This document shows positions 40,653 to 55,200 of a stretch of 64,000 nucleotides of DNA, one piece after another. Source of the DNA: Sycobia sp. Sy_11 (lineage: Eukaryota; Arthropoda; Insecta; Hymenoptera; Epichrysomallidae). Made by a program: the position numbers and the translations under genes. Location: contig JACCIC010000021.1 in NCBI GenBank assembly GCA_018907035.1, forward strand, positions 2,173,501 to 2,237,500, given 5' to 3'. Each line of letters opens with the position of its first letter. Positions within the stretch are counted from its first letter, which is position 1. A model generated the notes under the pieces. The model saw only the letters and a program-made list of their open reading frames with translations. It was not told the origin of the DNA and did no database searches.

Positions 40653-42443
40653 ATGTCGGCGAAGGCGATACGGGAGGCGACGGGCAAGGACCTGATCAAT
40701 CGGAAGCTCGCCGCGGGCACGCTCGCCGCCAGGTGCCGTTTCGCCAGCGTCGACGAGACGACCAATTGGACGGACCTCGTGGCCGAGCATCCCTGGCTCA
40801 GTAGCGAGCGCCTCGTATGCAAGCCCGATCAGCTGATCAAGCGACGGGGCAAGCTCGGCCTGATCAAGGTTGACGCCGATCTGAGGCAATGCCAGCAGTG
40901 GATTGGCGAGCGACTGAACAAGGAGCAGCAGGTGGGCAGGGCCCAGGGCAGGCTGAAGAACTTCATAATCGAGCCGTTCGTGCCGCACAAGCCCGTGAGT
41001 TTCTATATACATATTTCATAATATTTCTTCGATTTTCTGGGTATGTTGAATTGTGTGCTGTTTTTTTTTCTTTTTGTTTTGTTTTCTCTTCTTTTCTTTT
41101 TTTCGTTGAAAGCTTTAGGTCCAAAGACTGTTTATACGCTTTTGGAAAAACCATTAAATTTAACGCAAATTTCAATAACAATTGTCAATGAAAATGCAAT
41201 ATTTTGTACAGAATTGAAATTAATGCACAATGCACATTAAATTTAAGAAAAGTTCCATAAAATACAATATTATGACTGAGAAATAAAATAAATACAAAGT
41301 AATAAAATTTCATATTTATAATGAAATTGAACGCATATTTCATAAACTTTACGAAAGATTTCATTATCCAACGATAGAGGAATACTTGTTTTTTCGCGTA
41401 GTCCCGTGAGCGGCTAAAAATCTCGTCAGCTAGAATAAGACCGATAAAATGTTCTACTCCTTGACATGATTATATGTGCGATGCGTTACACACAAATGTG
41501 AATATCTGAAATTATCTGTAAGAGTTATTATATTACTTTAAGATTCATTAGATGTTAAAGTAATAATTCGCGTAATAATAGCATTTATACATTATATAGT
41601 AAAACTTATAAAAGTACAGTAAGTTTTCGTGATTTCACGATGAAAATTTTTATTAATTTAAAAAATGAAATATTTACCGTTTATATTAAACTTAATGTAA
41701 ATGTACTGTTAGCTACTTTAATAAGCGTAAAGGAAGTGAGATTCGTTGAAAACCGAAAATTCATGCACATGTGCGTGAAAAAAATTTTCAATACATTTTC
41801 CATTAAATTGAATGTAAATGGCATGAATTTTTAATTGTGAATGAAATTTAATTTCTTTACGTTTATTAAACCAAGTTTATTAAACGATGTATAGCTTTGC
41901 AATAATTTAAATAAAGACAATAAAAATATCAAACTCAAATAATCAGACCACCAACCGCAGACTATGCTGTTTCTTTGAGTTGCAATGCACACTGGCGAGA
42001 GGACGGTATCTTAACCGTGCAAATCAACCATGGGTCAAGGATGTTTTTGAAATGTTTTTTTTTTTTTTTCAGAAGAGTAGCGAATACCGACGTTCAAAAT
42101 GTCCTTTGTTATGCAAACGCAAATGCCTATAACACGGACATCCAAATTATTAATTCGTTTTCGTGTATATCTGCTCGATTTTTGCTCGCATTCTATCGAC
42201 GCAAAAAAATTTAATAAACGAATTATGCCGTAAATAACTAAAATATTAGATATAAGAATGTTAAGTCCGCAACTAAATTCAGCCTTATATCCTCGACTAT
42301 TAAATGGCATTGGGCACGTGTACACACGCATTCAATTTTACAGTATATAATAATTGCAGAATAAGCCATAAACTTTTTTCCAAAATTTTTGTTATTTATT
42401 TATTTATTTATTTACAAATGTCGTAATGTAAGAAGAGACCGTT

Positions 42444-42490
<47 letters not shown>

Positions 42491-44508
42491 CGATTGATGC
42501 AGTTCGCAATCCCGTGAACAATGTACATATTCTGTATTATAATGACTCTAAAAAGCGCTTGCTTGCAATATCGAAGGAAGAAGTTTACTGCGTTAGTATT
42601 AATTGCTCTGAGAGTCATCTAATATTTATCAGATATTAAGAAATAGCGCTGTTTTTTATTTATTTATAATATTTAATGATAATTTATAAATTCAATAAAA
42701 TCTTTCATTCGTAGTTGCGATATACTCTTCTCGTGGGGACGAGTCCGATCCCAGAGTGTCAAATGTAGAAAAAGCAAAACGTTTCCGAATATCATTTATG
42801 ATTATGTACTTAGAATTGCAAGTAGATTTTTTGTACCATTCAAAAAAAAAACTATCAACAGATAATTAAAAAGTCTTCTGAGCTTGCTTAGCAGACTCTT
42901 TTTTTTTGCTGTGATATTGTATTTTGTAAAATTTTCATATTTGTGAACCGCGTATTACACAGTGTAATTCTCGTGTACAAGATATATACAGATTTTGGTG
43001 AATAAATGAATGCACAAATATAATATAGGTGTAAAAAATATATATATTTGAATAAGCAAAAAAGTATTTGAAAGAACGAGAATTCTAGTTTTCTAAATGA
43101 TGAAGAAAAAAATTTTTTTTTGCTAATTCTGCAAATTCTGATATTTTGCAAGCTCTCGACGGGCTAAACCAAATCTGAGTAAAAATTTGTCCTCGGCGCA
43201 TCGAAAATCTTGGAAAAAGTCTAATCCCCTGTTTCTGAATTTGAGGATTGGCCCAATTTTCTTGCGCCGTATTATGAAATAAAAATCAAGAAGTTACCGG
43301 TCAAAACGTGTTGTTTTTTTCGCTCGATATCAATAACAAAGTCTATTAATCCGACGGGTGTCGCTCGAAAAGTCGAACGAATTAACGTACATAAATATTT
43401 TAGGCGTATCTGAAAATATGCAACAAGTCAAGTTCCCTCATAAACTCTCGTAATAGGATGATTTTTATTTCTTAAATACATTGTGAGATACTATAAATAA
43501 AAAAAAAATCAATATAATGTCAATACGTAATATTCGATTCAACAGATAAATTGAATTTCGTCCAATTTGGTAAGATGTATACCACTATATAGTGTTACTT
43601 GTAGAATTAATTGACAAATCCAATTATCAATTTAATAATAAAGTATCTGTAAACCGTACTAAGCTTATTATTCTAATCAACGATATAATGATGAGTTAAT
43701 TAACGCAATTTCGATCAACATTGATAAAACTACGTACTTCAAACACTTTAATAATTTTAATGCTTTTTTTCCACATTTTTACTAAATGCAAGGACAACGG
43801 TTACAATAATAATGCAGGCCTATTGGAACGAAAATTTAAAATTGTAATTTAATCGACTCTTGCAAATAAAATTAACAAATATTTCTATCGGTCTTAAAAA
43901 CTTTATAAAATAATCTAATTATAATTCTATAATTACAGTCAGTCTGTCCTTGTTTATATTTAGCCCCGTGGAATCTGACATAAAAATCACAACTAAAAAT
44001 AAAAATAAATTCATAATAAAATATTATAAAAACAAGAAAAATAAAAATTAATAAATTTAACATGAAAATAAAAATAATCAATATGGTAAGTTGTCAAAGG
44101 ATAACCTGATTACCCCCGCTACCTGAATCTACCGTATTGTTTTTTATTCGTTCGTCTTTATTTTTATTTTTATAACTTCTTTATTTTTATGCTTAAATTT
44201 TTATTTTTATTTTTATTATTTTTAGTAGTAATTTTTATTTCAAATTCCACAGTGGTGCCTAATTATAAATATATTTTTTTTAATTTATAACGTAAAATTA
44301 AGGAATTGACTTTTAATTTTTCATTAATTCCCGAGCTAAAATCAATTTGCACAGATGATATGGCATTCTTTAAAATATGCTAGTGAAGCGTATATATAAT
44401 TATTGAATACAATACTTATTTATATTCACATTGTATATACCGTCCGATGTATACACTACTGATTTGTCAGTCTTCTATAAGTTATGTTTCTGTAGATATA
44501 TATGTATA

Positions 44509-44540
<32 letters not shown>

Positions 44541-47500
44541 CACACGTTATCAGCTAGCTGTATTTCTCTATTGGACTGATGCAATCTATGAAAATGTGCT
44601 TTACCGTTTAAGGTATAATTAAGATTAATATGGGTCAAATGACCTATCATGGTATATTATCGTACGATTTTTCATTGAAAATTTCCGAGTCGCTGATAAG
44701 TATCTTCTTATACGATAATGATATGAATGCCAGCCAGAACGCATACATATATAGCTTATGTCATTAAAATAGGGAAAAAAACAGAATGTATCGTAATAAT
44801 AAAAATAGAAAATTCCAATAACTTTTCCTATGAAACATCTCTAATGACCACGAAATATTGCGATAATTAAAAAAAAAAAAAAAGAATATAACAAATAGAA
44901 TTACGATAACGTCCAGATTTTTCTGAAGCAATTCAACAGTACCATGAGAATAATCATTATCGTACATGTACGTCTCTGTCTACGATGCTTACAAAAGGAA
45001 ACGTGGTAATAATGATAATCTGTTTCTAAATTTTCACGCTCAGGAAGAGGAGGCGTACGTGTGCATTTACTCTCACAGGACGGCCGACACGATACTCTTT
45101 CATCACGAGGGCGGCGTGGACGTCGGCGACGTCGACGCAAAGGCCCTCAAGCTCGAGGTCCCCGTGGACTCGGAGATCCCGGACGAAGCGGCGCTCACCG
45201 AGCGATTGCTCGTGCACGTAGCCGCGGATAAAAAACCGTGAGCGCAAATCATTTTTTACACGCACGCAAATTTTATTTTGTTAAAAAATTTCACGCCCGA
45301 TTCTGACAATCTCCTTATTAAGAAACGTTGTTTCGTAACGGGGGGGGGGGCACGTTAATGCTCTCGGTTGAATAAATTTGTCACCTCTTTACAAGGGAGG
45401 ATGCAGTCGAATTAGTGCTTCGCTAATAACTGGACAATACGAGATTTAGTCAAATATTGGTCTTGGTACAGAAAAAATATTGTCGAGTCCAAGCTATGGT
45501 CTTGGTCTTGTACGAGTCTCTTGGGATTGTCGGGCTTGGCTTGGTCTTGGTAATGTTCTTGGTATTGGCAAAGAAATCTTGGTTTTTATTTTGCAAATTT
45601 GACTAATATTTACTTAAAATAGTTTACAAACAGTTACAGGGCTAAGAAAATATTTTAATAGATAATAGTTTTTCACGCCAAGACTGTCATAATTATATAG
45701 CCACGATGATAAAAACTAGATGAATTCAAATTTTCATGAACATCTACTCTTTGGCTTGGAAAAGTTCTTTCGGAAGGTACCCGCGTAGCTACTGTTGCCA
45801 ATATATCTTACAATAAAACGATCGTACGTGTTACAAATTCCATAATCCATTAAATTATATGGAAACAACAATATTTAAAAATTGTCAATTATAAAACAAA
45901 TTCACTCAAACCAACTGAAACATTATCTCGGTGACACTTTCAAATTGTCATTCTACAATTATTATATTATGTTGTAAATAAATTGCATACGGTTGTCAGA
46001 GTAGGCGTACATATGGAAGTATAAAAGTAGATAATCAATATATTTTTTATAATGTTGATAATAATAATTTGATTTGCAACAATCTTCAATACTGAAATAG
46101 CATTTAAGTTTCTAATGCATTCAAATAATTGAACTTTGAATTAATTGACTTCAAATAATACAATATAACCAAGATCGAGATTCTTGCAATACCTTATAGT
46201 TAAAATATCTTGCCAAGACCAATATTCCCGTGACTCAGATCTTGGTCTTGGTCTTAAATTCCTATACGAGACCGGGCAATACAAAAATTATCCTCGGAGT
46301 ATTGGCGAAGCACTAATTCGAGATTTCATACGAGACGCTTGGAGAACTGAATCCGGGACTGTAAATATATACGTGTTATAAAAAAAAATAAAAATAATTC
46401 CAGAGCGATAGCCACCTTCATCCGTTCCCTGTACAAGCTCTACGTCGATCTCTACTTCACCTATCTCGAGATCAATCCGCTGGTGGTCACCGACGACGCC
46501 ATCTACGTCCTCGATCTCGCCGCCAAGCTCGACACCACCGCGGACTTCATCTGCCGGCCCGACTGGGGCGAGATCAGCTATCCGCCGCCGTTCGGCAGGG
46601 ACGCCTATCCCGAGGAGGCCTACGTGGCGGACCTCGACTCGAAGTCGGGCGCCAGCCTGAAACTGACGATACTGAATCCGAGCGGTAGAATATGGACGAT
46701 GGTCGCGGGAGGAGGTTGGTGCTGAACCATTTATTATATATTTATCGATGAAAATTTTTTTTTGTTTTAAATATTCATAATGCATACGCATGGTCGCATT
46801 ATTACGCGAATACACTGTTATAATTTTTCAACTACATAAGCGCTCCTAAATTTAAGACTCGCAAAATTTCTCTGAATTTTTCTATACACTGGAATAGAAC
46901 GAACTCACAGCTGATAATCCAAATGAATATTAGGGTAACCTTGTACAGTATTATTTTTTTCTCATAACTCATTCTTAATATATATATATATAATGTTTTA
47001 ATTGTATTTTAACTTGTTGTAAAATCAAATGTTATACAAATAATATTTTTAACTTTCTTTTAAAAATAGAAATTCATAAAATAAAAATAGTAGATATTTT
47101 GCAAGACAATGTGTACATTTTTTCAGTTAGTTTCTCTTAAATTGTCCACTGTAAAATTAAATTTGTATTCGGGCAGGTGTCATTTATTGCTAGCCGTATC
47201 CGCTAAAGTTATTCTAAAATTTAACAAATGAGTTTCGCAAAATCTCTCCGACGATCGTAAATAAAAACTAACTTTATTCAGTGTATATAATTATTGTTGT
47301 AGATTAGATCGTATAGGAACGATAACGAAAATACTAATTTTAATTGACATTAGCATTATTTGAAAGCTCTTAAGCATATCTATAGGTAAGATAAATTTTG
47401 CCCCAGTTTTCGACTGATATTCGCACGTGACCCAGTCCTAACTGTGCACCCAAGAGTAATTCCGAAATAGATCTCGTTTGCCTGCCGCGAAAAGCCATAA

Positions 47501-49090
47501 AATGTAAAGCTTTTGGCGCGATGCTGGATTACCCATACAGCGATTAAAAATAATTTTGGATGTTTTTGTTGTTGCGAATATTTTATTTTTAGGTATGAGC
47601 ACATCGACGTGCAAATTCTTGACAATAAATCTCATGAAGAAACTGCAGTGTGAAAGGAATTTGAAAAAAAATTTTTTTCAATATTTTTATATTACAGCCA
47701 TGAGAGGACATAATATTTCTAAATCTATTAATACATTTTAAGTAAATATGTCTGCGATCGATGTAGAAAAATATTTGATGCGCTTTTGCACTTTGAGCAG
47801 AATAATAAATATACGCATGAAGGAGTGAAGCCGTCAAAAATCATTGCTATAATATAGAAGTTTTTAGTTTTAAATGAATTTAATAAAATGAATAATAATT
47901 TACTGGACTGTTTTTTTTCTCTCGATTATTGTATTCTGGCTTATTGTTCCACTATAATTGATCTGAAATTCGTATTGTAATTATCCGATATCGTAAAAAA
48001 TTTTAACAACGTCACATGTACCAAAAAATCCTTTTCACATGCAATTGAACTTGTTAATATATTTTCTCATTATTAAAAAATCTTAAATTTAATTTATGTT
48101 TAATGCAATATTGTAATTAAGAGCGTTTTGATGCAACTTTTTCCAATAAATACACGCATTTTAGTATTTTATGTCAATACTTAAATAATTTTAATTGACT
48201 CTCAGCTATTTTGTGCTTTATTCCATTACTGGATCACGAGTCATTTTTAAATTCACGATTTAGTTTTTCACTTTCATAAATACCTTAACAAACCTCGAAG
48301 AAGTTTTAATAAAAGTATCGCAGAAAAATTTTGAATACTTGTCTTATAAAAATTAGTTTTGAATTGTATTGCTAAAAGAATTTCGAAAAAACTGTACTTT
48401 CATTTTCATAATTCGAAACTGACAATGACTAGATAATTATGCGTGCACTCATTCATGCGTTTGCATACAATTGGAATCGACTGCTGTGACGTCGTAATGG
48501 CTTAGATGGCGCGCTATTAGTAGGACAAGTTACAGATAGTAGCTATACAGCGACTTTTTCATAAATTAGTGTCTTAGAAACATGAAATTAAATTTTAATT
48601 CTTGGCGTAATTTTATTTAGGCCTCTTTACAGGCTATAAACATATTAGTAATTAGTCCCAAAAAAGTATCAAGATTTTGAATGGACATATTCATCTTATG
48701 CTTCTGAGTTACTAATTTATTAAAAAATTCTTAGGAATCGGCACGCTAAACTGTCGGTCATAGCGTACTCTTGGTGTCACGATCATCAATCCCATGAAAG
48801 AATCCCATGAAACTCAATTGTTAAAATTTAAAAATACAAACGTCGCTGATAACGCGACATCGATTTAGTCAATAATAAATATAATTACGTAATATAATCT
48901 TATATTTTATCGTAACTTCGTAATATCAATTATCTAATCAACTAGAATTTGAAATAATTTAGGATTGACGACTAATTTTTGACGAATTTTCGTTCGAACT
49001 CTCTGCATAATGAACTTGATAAGTAGTCATTTTTGACTCGAATAAAAACTATATTTTTCATATACATTCATATACACAAATACGTGCGCG

Positions 49091-49133
<43 letters not shown>

Positions 49134-49690
49134 GCATATATATAGAAAAATAAATGTCTGCAATTCGTAATCGTTCGATTTCAGGCGCGTCGGTGATATA
49201 CTCGGACACGATTTGCGACCTCGGCGGTGCGTCCGAGCTCGCCAATTACGGGGAGTACTCGGGCGCGCCCAGCGAGCAGCAGACGTACGAGTACGCGAAG
49301 ACGATCCTCAGCCTGATGACGAAGGAGAGGCATCCCGACGGCAAGGTGCTGATCGTGGGCGGTGGCATTGCCAATTTCACGAACGTCGCCGCGACGTTCA
49401 AGGGCATCGTCAAGGCGCTCCAGCAGTTTCAGCCGAAGCTGGTCGAGCACAATATCAAAATATTCGTGAGGCGGGCCGGGCCCAATTACCAAGAGGGCTT
49501 GAGGTTGGTTTGTCGAAATATACGCATTGCCTCTGGCATGAGCGCCCGAGGCGCGTTTGGTTCTCGAGCAATTTTTTATGAAATCAACGGTGTCTTATAC
49601 TTTATAGCCAATCGAGATAGTTACAAATCATGAAATTTTTAATTCAGCAAAAACCCGCCGAAATGAGTAATACGTCTATCTATTTGCAAA

Positions 49691-49742
<52 letters not shown>

Positions 49743-49992
49743 TATTAGAGCCTTCTTTAAGACGTTGAAAAAACTTTATCGCGTTGTACAATGCTTAAAG
49801 CAAAGAAGTCACCCGAGAAAAGTTTTTTTACGCGCGTATACGACAAAGTAAAAAAAGGAAGACCAATAATTTGGAATACAATCTTAATAGCTATATTATA
49901 TTGGACTCAAGCTTGCATGAAATAAAGTTTCGGTCCACCTTATAAAAAAAACTAATAAATATTTTTATTACTCTTATAGTCTTATTAAATAG

Positions 49993-50039
<47 letters not shown>

Positions 50040-52043
50040 TAATATTGTAATTATAATTATTGAATTTTAAATATATATAAATAAATATTAATAGATAATA
50101 ATATAACAATATAAATAAATATATTATCAAAATATATCATTATCCCCACGATTAAAAATTTAAAACATGCTCGCTCTCTACTTTTTCATATAAATGTTAA
50201 TCTTATACATTCAATATAAAATTCAAGTTAATAAAGAAGGTTAATTATAACAATCTCCTAACAACCTAATTCGCGGAGCATTCGGGACTTTTGCCCAATG
50301 AGAACGAATATATCGCAACTCGTTCATATTTACAAAGAACGAAAAAAAAAAAAAAAAAAAAAAAACAAAACAAAACAAATTCATCTCTACCATTACCTTC
50401 TCGCTCATTCGCACGTGTGTGCCCATTAGGATAATTCGCGAGGTCGGCAAGCGGCTTCAGATCCCGGTCCACGTCTTCGGCCCGGAGACCCACATGACCG
50501 CGATCTGCGCGATGGCCCTCGGCACGAAGCCGATACCCGACCCCGAGGCCCAGGAGTTCTCCACCGCGAATTTCCTGCTGCCCTCGGGCCAGGACGTCGG
50601 TCCGTCGGCGGTCACGCCCAACTCGTCCGGGCCGTCCTCGCCCTCGAAGCAGCCGAGGATCCAGAAGTGCGACTCGTCCGACGCCACGTTCAAGTCGCTG
50701 TTCGGCGGCAAGACGAAGTCGATCATCTGGGGGATGCAGACGCGCGCAGTGCAGAGCATGCTCGACTTCGACTTCGTGTGCAGGAGGAACGAGCCGTCGG
50801 TCGCGGCGCTCGTCTATCCGTTCACGGGCGATCACAAGCAGAAGTTCTACTGGGGACACAAGGAGGTACGTATCGCGTCGAAGTCGTATGCGCCCGCACG
50901 TCTCTGTGTGCGCATTGTTGTGCAAGTTTATTAACCATTGAAGTAATAAATAGGCATCTGAAGGGGGAATATTTGATTGATTTGTTTATCACTTTTATGA
51001 GATGATTTAGTAAAGATTATAATACAGACGAAACTTTTAGAACCCTTTATTATGCATTTGACTAATGCTCATCTAGCACATTCGCGGACCAACCAAATTA
51101 CTATTATTGAAAGTATAAATTATACATTCTTAAGATATGCATCATTTAAATTAGGTTCAGCCCATAAAATGGATTGATAACAACTATGGTCAACTTTATG
51201 AAAAAACTTAATGTACTAAATTTGAATACAGCATTATTCCAAAATGATATATTATGTTTTTACAAAATTGTTGCTAACATGTTAGGTTCTAATGAATTAT
51301 TGTCTGGCTTTTAATTTATTATGCCTAATAGAACATTAGAAAATGGTAGCACTATCTTTTGTATTAATCATATACCATAAAAGACCTTGCTTTACATTCT
51401 TCAACCACTAGATAAACTATATATTGAAATTCATATTTAAATGGCTAGGATATTCGTAAGAGTACATTATATTCTATAAAATCTGTAATAACTAATTATA
51501 TAATATAATATAAATACCTTGCATCACTTATCGAATTAGACGAAACAATAATTATTCATATATAAATAATTTATTAAATGGATTTATCCGTTAGTTGTTA
51601 AATAAAAAGGTAAAATTTACGTGTATTGAGGGCAAGTTCTTTGTTTAATAAATTAATGAATCAATAAATAGTGCGGGATCTTTTTGCAACGTTTAGATAG
51701 CCGAATTTGTCATTTTCTTCGAGGCAAAATTAAAAGTCTCCGATAGAATCAGCACATCTATCGTCGTATTTTCTTTCCAATTACAAATGGAAACTTCCAA
51801 TTTTGTCTGTAGACTATAGCAAACCAAGCTATCGAGACGTTGCAAAAATAATCCGTACTGCTTATTGATTCTTTTATTTATTTCATCAATTAACAATATG
51901 TCCTCAATAAAGAGTCTTTTCCATTCATACGTATATATTATACGAAGATGGAGGGTGTTAGGAATAATTTTGAAATGTGGAACTTAACTTTTTCATTTCT
52001 TCGGATTCGCTAAAAAGTCGTGTAACAAGTTTTATATTGTTTA

Positions 52044-52095
<52 letters not shown>

Positions 52096-52244
52096 AAACA
52101 GAATATATGCTCTGGTCTTGTATTCAGAAACGTTTGTAATATAGCTTCTTGTTTGAGAGGAATAATCAAAATAACACGCGTGCTCCTGAGAAAGGAAAAC
52201 AATGCAATATTGTCAATCCGTTGTAATTTGTACACTTACCTACG

Positions 52245-52275
<31 letters not shown>

Positions 52276-55200
52276 AAGGTACTCATACCGTCTTACAAGA
52301 ACATGAAGGACGCGATGGCGAAGCACCCGGACGCCGACGTAATGATCACGTTCGCCTCGCTGCGCTCGGCCTACGACAGCGCGATCGAGACCCTGCAGTT
52401 CCCCCAGATCAAGACGATCGCAATAATCGCCGAGGGCATACCCGAGAACATGACGAGGAAACTGATACTGAAGGCGCACGAGAAGAACGTGACGATCATC
52501 GGCCCGGCGACGGTCGGCGGCGTCAAGCCCGGCTGCTTCAAGATCGGCAACACGGGCGGCATGATGGACAACATTCTGCACAGCAAGCTGTACAGGCCCG
52601 GAAGCGTCGCCTACGTCTCGCGGTCCGGCGGCATGTCCAACGAACTCAACAACATTATCTCAAAAGGTTCGGTAGTTTTATCGTTCGCTCTCTCATCATT
52701 GGACCTCCATCGCGCAGTTTGTTTTCCGTAACGACTGTCATTCAAAGTTGTCAAAATGGCCATTGTGAATTCGTCGTCTTGGATGGGCAATTTGGATAAT
52801 TCATATATAATAACAAGTCCATACTGAATCGTATTCGGACAGTTACAAATACTTCATTCTATCGATTTTTAAGAAACAAAAAATCTGAAAAGTTATATAA
52901 CGCCTAAAAAAACTCACTATTTTTCTTCTTTCTTGAACAGTATCTTATTTATCGATGCCATATAAGACAGAAATCCGTTAATGACAAATTAAGAAAGCAA
53001 AAGATGGTAACAGTGAAGTGGGTCTTCTATAGAATTAACTATATTTAATTTACTTAATAGGAAGCTATAATGCCGTATTTATTTTTATTTATTTATTTAT
53101 ATTTATAGAGACGTTATATTAAATACATCAATTATATCAAAATTAATTAATAACAACGATATATCGCTGACTTGTTCGAGGCAGTTTTCGTACTGTGTAT
53201 AAGATGAATGCATGAACAACTCAGGATTATTTTCGCACACTGCTCGTGTAAAAGCCGATATTTTCAACGATTTGTTTTTCAACAAACTGCCCGATCACTT
53301 ACAGATTGGCTAAGTAAAGAACGCCGATAAATGCTTTACAATACAGAGACTAACGCGCATATACGAATTCCCTATCGCGGGATCCACCATATAATTACGA
53401 ATCTTGTTAAAAACGAGACGACGATTACTCACGGGCATTGCTCCCCGCCCCGCCATTACTTTCAGCATCGAACGGCGTCTTCGAGGGCGTGGCGATCGGC
53501 GGCGACCGCTATCCCGGCACGACGTTCATGGACCACATAATGCGCTACCAGAACGATCCGAAGGCCAAGCTGATAATCCTGCTCGGTGAGGTGGGCGGCG
53601 TCGAGGAGTACGAGGTGTGCGAGGCCCTCAGGTCGGGGCGCATCACCAAGCCCCTCGTTGCCTGGTGCATCGGCACCTGCGCGAGCATGTTCAACTCGGA
53701 GGTGCAGTTCGGCCACGCGGGCTCGATCGCCAACTCGAATCTGGAGACGGCGGTGGCGAAGAACGCGGCGCTGAGGGAGGCCGGGGCCCACGTGCCCGAC
53801 AGCTTCGACAATCTCGGCGAGCTGATACACTCGGTATACGATCAATTGGTGAAGGACGGCAGCATAGTGCCGGAGCCGGAAGTGCCACCGCCCACCGTGC
53901 CCATGGACTACAGTTGGGCGAGGGTAATTGGCTCATTTATTTGACGTGTGCTTATTTTTTTTTTTTTTTTTTTTTTTTTTGTTTTTTACAAAAATTTAGA
54001 TTCTATTATTTCAAGACATATTTCAACAGTGAAAGTGAGCTCTAAATTTCAGATTTTCAGAATTTATCGTCGCAAGCTAATTTATTTCATTCATTTTATT
54101 TTTATTGTATCAGCGTTTCGACTTTCGTAGAAAGTCCTTATCAAGGCTAAAATATAAAAATTATCACTTATACACATTATGCAATTTTTAACAACAAAAA
54201 TTTCTATTTACACTTTCTATTTATAAAAACTGAAAAACAGCAAAACACAAGAAAAATTAATCGATGGCTTTAAAAAAATTTTTTAATAAGCAAACTTAGA
54301 AGAACGTACATTCACAGGTTAAATATGAAATTAGAAATTGTATTAACTTGGTCAATAATAATAATTGAACTAAAAGTTTGTACACGTGTTATAATGCTAA
54401 CTATGTCTGCATAAATATAAAGACAATGTATACAAAATGTTATTATGTATAAAACTATTACCGATTTATTTAAAGATTTTCTGATATTTTTGTTAAGTTA
54501 AAAATCTTATTGTCTATTAATAATGTTTTTATTAAATATATATAGACCATTTCGGCGAACTCGCGTTTAAAATTATTTCATACAATTTCAATGATGTTAG
54601 TTGGATTTAATTTAAATCCACGATTAAATTAAAGACAATTTGTTGCTATGATGGATCTGTCATCTTCTAAACTTTTATAAAAATAAAATTGAAAATAAAC
54701 TAATTTTCGTCCTTTCTAATTCTTACAACACAAAGCAACTCTGCACATTAATTCACTAATAAAAATGTATAAAAATTCAATTCAACAAGAAAAAATAGTT
54801 TTAGTAAAAAATAATCTTGTACAAGCAATCGTGTATAGAAATGAAATTAAAGAAAAAAAAAACATTAATTTCAGGAATTGGGTCTGATTCGTAAGCCAGC
54901 TTCGTTCATGACTTCGATCTGCGACGAGCGGGGACAAGAGCTGCTTTACGCCGGCATGCCCGTAACCGAGGTACTGAAGCAAAATGTAGGGATCGGTGGC
55001 GTTGTTTCGCTACTCTGGTTCCAACGGTGTCTTCCCCCCATCTACTGTAAGTTCCTGGAGATGTCGTTGATGCTCACAGCTGATCACGGACCCGCGGTGT
55101 CCGGTGCGCACAATACGATTGTCTGCGCCAGGGCAGGCAAGGATCTCGTCAGCTCTCTCGTTTCTGGTTTATTGACAATCGTGAGTAAAATTCGCTGGTT

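Noticed and set aside
42054..42145. Acceptor-like T tract plus CAG followed by a short frame in ACLY intron 1
   Set aside because: The exon 1 to exon 2 junction is already colinear with the family. The extra frame has no match and stops early.
49027..53944. Minus-strand and shifted frames opposite ACLY exons (for example 50266-50925 and 53462-53845)
   Set aside because: They are shadows created by the high third-position GC of the ACLY exons.
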